Positions 62,388 to 64,000 of a stretch of DNA of 64,000 nucleotides are shown here, one piece after another (positions within the stretch are counted from its first letter, which is position 1; each line of letters starts with the position of its first letter). This DNA comes from Chamaecrista fasciculata. Its lineage: Eukaryota; Streptophyta; Magnoliopsida; Fabales; Fabaceae. Below the pieces are notes generated by a model, which saw only the letters and a program-made list of their open reading frames with translations, had not been told where the DNA came from and made no database searches. Location of the stretch: NCBI GenBank assembly GCA_003254925.1, contig QANZ01008051.1:77139-141138 (forward strand), in the 5' to 3' direction. Position numbers and translations under genes: made by a program.

Positions 62388-62396
62388 TAATAATAA

Positions 62397-62614
62397 TTAC
62401 TTGGACAAAATAACATACACATTTAGATTAATAGTAAATAAACACCTAATTTGGCCAAAAAATTAAATAAACACCTAAATTTAGTTTTGTAATTTGCATC
62501 TCATGAATTGGTATTTTTTTAATTAATGACTTTATAAGTATTTTAAGGAAAAAAAAATCGACTATTCAGTATTCAAGTGATGTATTTTTTTGAAAATAAG
62601 TTATATAAATAAAT
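62397..62614. other. Short intergenic spacer
   Basis: AT-rich spacer between the 61883 foldback element and the truncated LINE. Nothing else seen. Confidence 0.6.
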
Positions 62615-64000
62615 CCAAACTTTTGTCGCAAGCAGGTCGCCTGACGCTTGCTTCTTCAGTTCTGCAGAGTCTTCCCATTTATCAAATGTCGGTGTTTCAA
62701 TTCCCTAAATATATTGCCCAGAAATTCGACTCAGTCACAGCTAATTTCTTTTGGGGTTTCAGGGGAGACAGGCCGGCTATGCATCTCTCTGCCTACTCCA
62801 ACCTTTGTAAACCTAAGTTCTTTGGTGGCCTCGGGCTGAGAAGATTTGGTCTTACCAACCGTGCTCTATTGGCAAAACAACTTTGGAATGTTTTTAATAA
62901 GCCGTCCTCTCTATTAGGACAGTGGATTGTTGGTAAGTATTTTCGAGGATCTTTGCATAATAATATGGTTTCTACTTCGCAGCTTTCTAGGGTTTGGAAA
63001 GGCATTGCTGCTAATCAGTCAGTCATTTTTGACCATCTCTGTTGGAGGGTTGACTCTAGAGCTAGTATCCCTTTGGACTCTAAGTTCTGGTGGTACCCAC
63101 TACCTTCTAAACCGCCTGACATTCAGTTTGTGGCTGATCTTAGACTTTCCCCTTCAGGAGATTGGGACCCACACAAGGTTCGCCAATCATTTGACCCTGT
63201 GGTTGCCAATCAGATTTTGAATACTCCTCTCTCTTATTTTGAGACTCCGGAAAAACTATTATGGTCGAACTCTCCTAATGGGTCTTATTCAGTGGCTTCT
63301 GGCTACTCCTGGCTACTCTCGAATCAAGTAGTCTTGACGTCCAATTGGAACTCTGATCTCCGATGGGATGCCTTCTGGAAAATTAAAGTTCCTACTAAGG
63401 TTTTGGTCTTCATTTGGAAATTGTATCATGATGGTCTTCCAACAATACGCACACTTCAGTTCCATCACCTTCAGATTCAGGGATGCTGTATCTTCTGCAA
63501 CCATCATATTGAAGATACTGACCATCTGTTTATGGGATGCTGCTTCTCCCGTGCAGTCTGGTTCGGTGCCTTACCACAGGCATTGGCTGGTATGTCTCAG
63601 TCTGGCTCTATCAAACGGTGGTTGTGTCTTCTTGTGGAGCTCTCCGCAAATCCTGCCAATTATAATGCTTCCTGGGTTGGACTGGCCTTGTATGCGCTCT
63701 ACTCCATTTGGTTGTCTAGGAACAAGTGCATCTATGATGGTATCAAGCCAGGCCCGCTCTCTGTCATTCATTCACAGTATTAAAGCTTTTGATCTCGCAA
63801 ATTCTAAGGCTTCACAAGACAATCAACAGGCCCTCAGTACCTACCGCCGTCGTCTTCCTAAGCATCCCTAGCTGGTTTATACTACTTTCTCCAATTCTGG
63901 CCCTGCAATCCTGATGCTGCTCTATAAAGTTAGAAGGATCCTTTCTGTTTACTCTCTTATCTTTTTACATGATCGCCTCCTTTTTGTAGGGAAGAAGTCT
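62615..64000 (+). mobile_element. LINE retrotransposon, 3' part of ORF2 (5'-truncated)
   Basis: Coding similarity starts abruptly near 62615 (KLLSQAGRLTLASSVLQSLP), the familiar segment that follows the reverse transcriptase core in plant LINE ORF2, so the catalytic RT domain is missing, as expected from 5' truncation during target-primed reverse transcription. FFWGF and KPKFFGGLGLRRF follow, then the zf-RVT domain: WDAFWKIKVPTKVLVFIWKL, a CIFC pair (residues CxxC) and HLFMGC with VWF. The frame stops at 63781-63783 after a 4-base duplication, but the shifted frame continues HSIKAFDLANSKASQ to a stop at 63869-63871. The element runs to the window edge; its A-tail is not seen. Dead copy. Confidence 0.83.

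Overview
The window is a draft-assembly stretch of nuclear DNA from a flowering plant, most likely a eudicot. Genes are split by short GT-AG introns, intergenic DNA is very AT-rich, and all five full genes belong to families I recognise from plants. I cannot name the species. One 608-base N run and six single Ns mark contig joins; two single Ns are flanked by near-identical 140-215 bp copies, so the assembly carries small false duplications.

Layout: (1) 0-15 kb holds one intronless gene for a secreted hybrid proline-rich cell-wall protein (2840-3685), then about 11 kb of nested transposons: a probable 2.9 kb Helitron that carries a MAP-kinase fragment and is itself hit by a 429 bp foldback element, and a 1.8 kb hAT-type element with an exact 8-bp target duplication that is hit by a 1.1 kb foldback element carrying another gene fragment. 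(2) 15-33 kb is the housekeeping core, two minus-strand genes in tandem: the CCR4-NOT subunit CNOT10 (6 coding exons, 851 aa) and a RIF1-like protein (10 coding exons, 1124 aa) with a textbook E2F site just upstream. (3) 33-52 kb has no recognisable cellular gene: foldback elements, mini-Helitrons, pieces of two LTR retrotransposons, retroposon tails, a minisatellite and the large gap. (4) 52-60 kb holds two kinase genes arranged tail to tail: a PTI1-like cytoplasmic kinase (plus) whose catalytic HRD motif reads HRY, and a membrane receptor-like kinase (minus) with an intact catalytic core and a GC-AG intron. (5) 60-64 kb holds two large foldback elements and a 5'-truncated LINE running off the end.

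I found no new multi-gene system. The most notable unexplained structure is in the repeats. Six copies of a 160-180 bp element look like very short Helitrons (TC start, 3' hairpin, CTAG end, mostly in AT-rich or (TA)n tracts), and their interior resembles the end of a foldback family also present here. At least eight foldback elements with long inverted arms carry 9-bp target duplications, six of them exact, which points to a Mutator-like mobiliser. Exon boundaries below were read by eye from splice sites and reading-frame continuity; in all four spliced genes the exon lengths sum to a whole number of codons.
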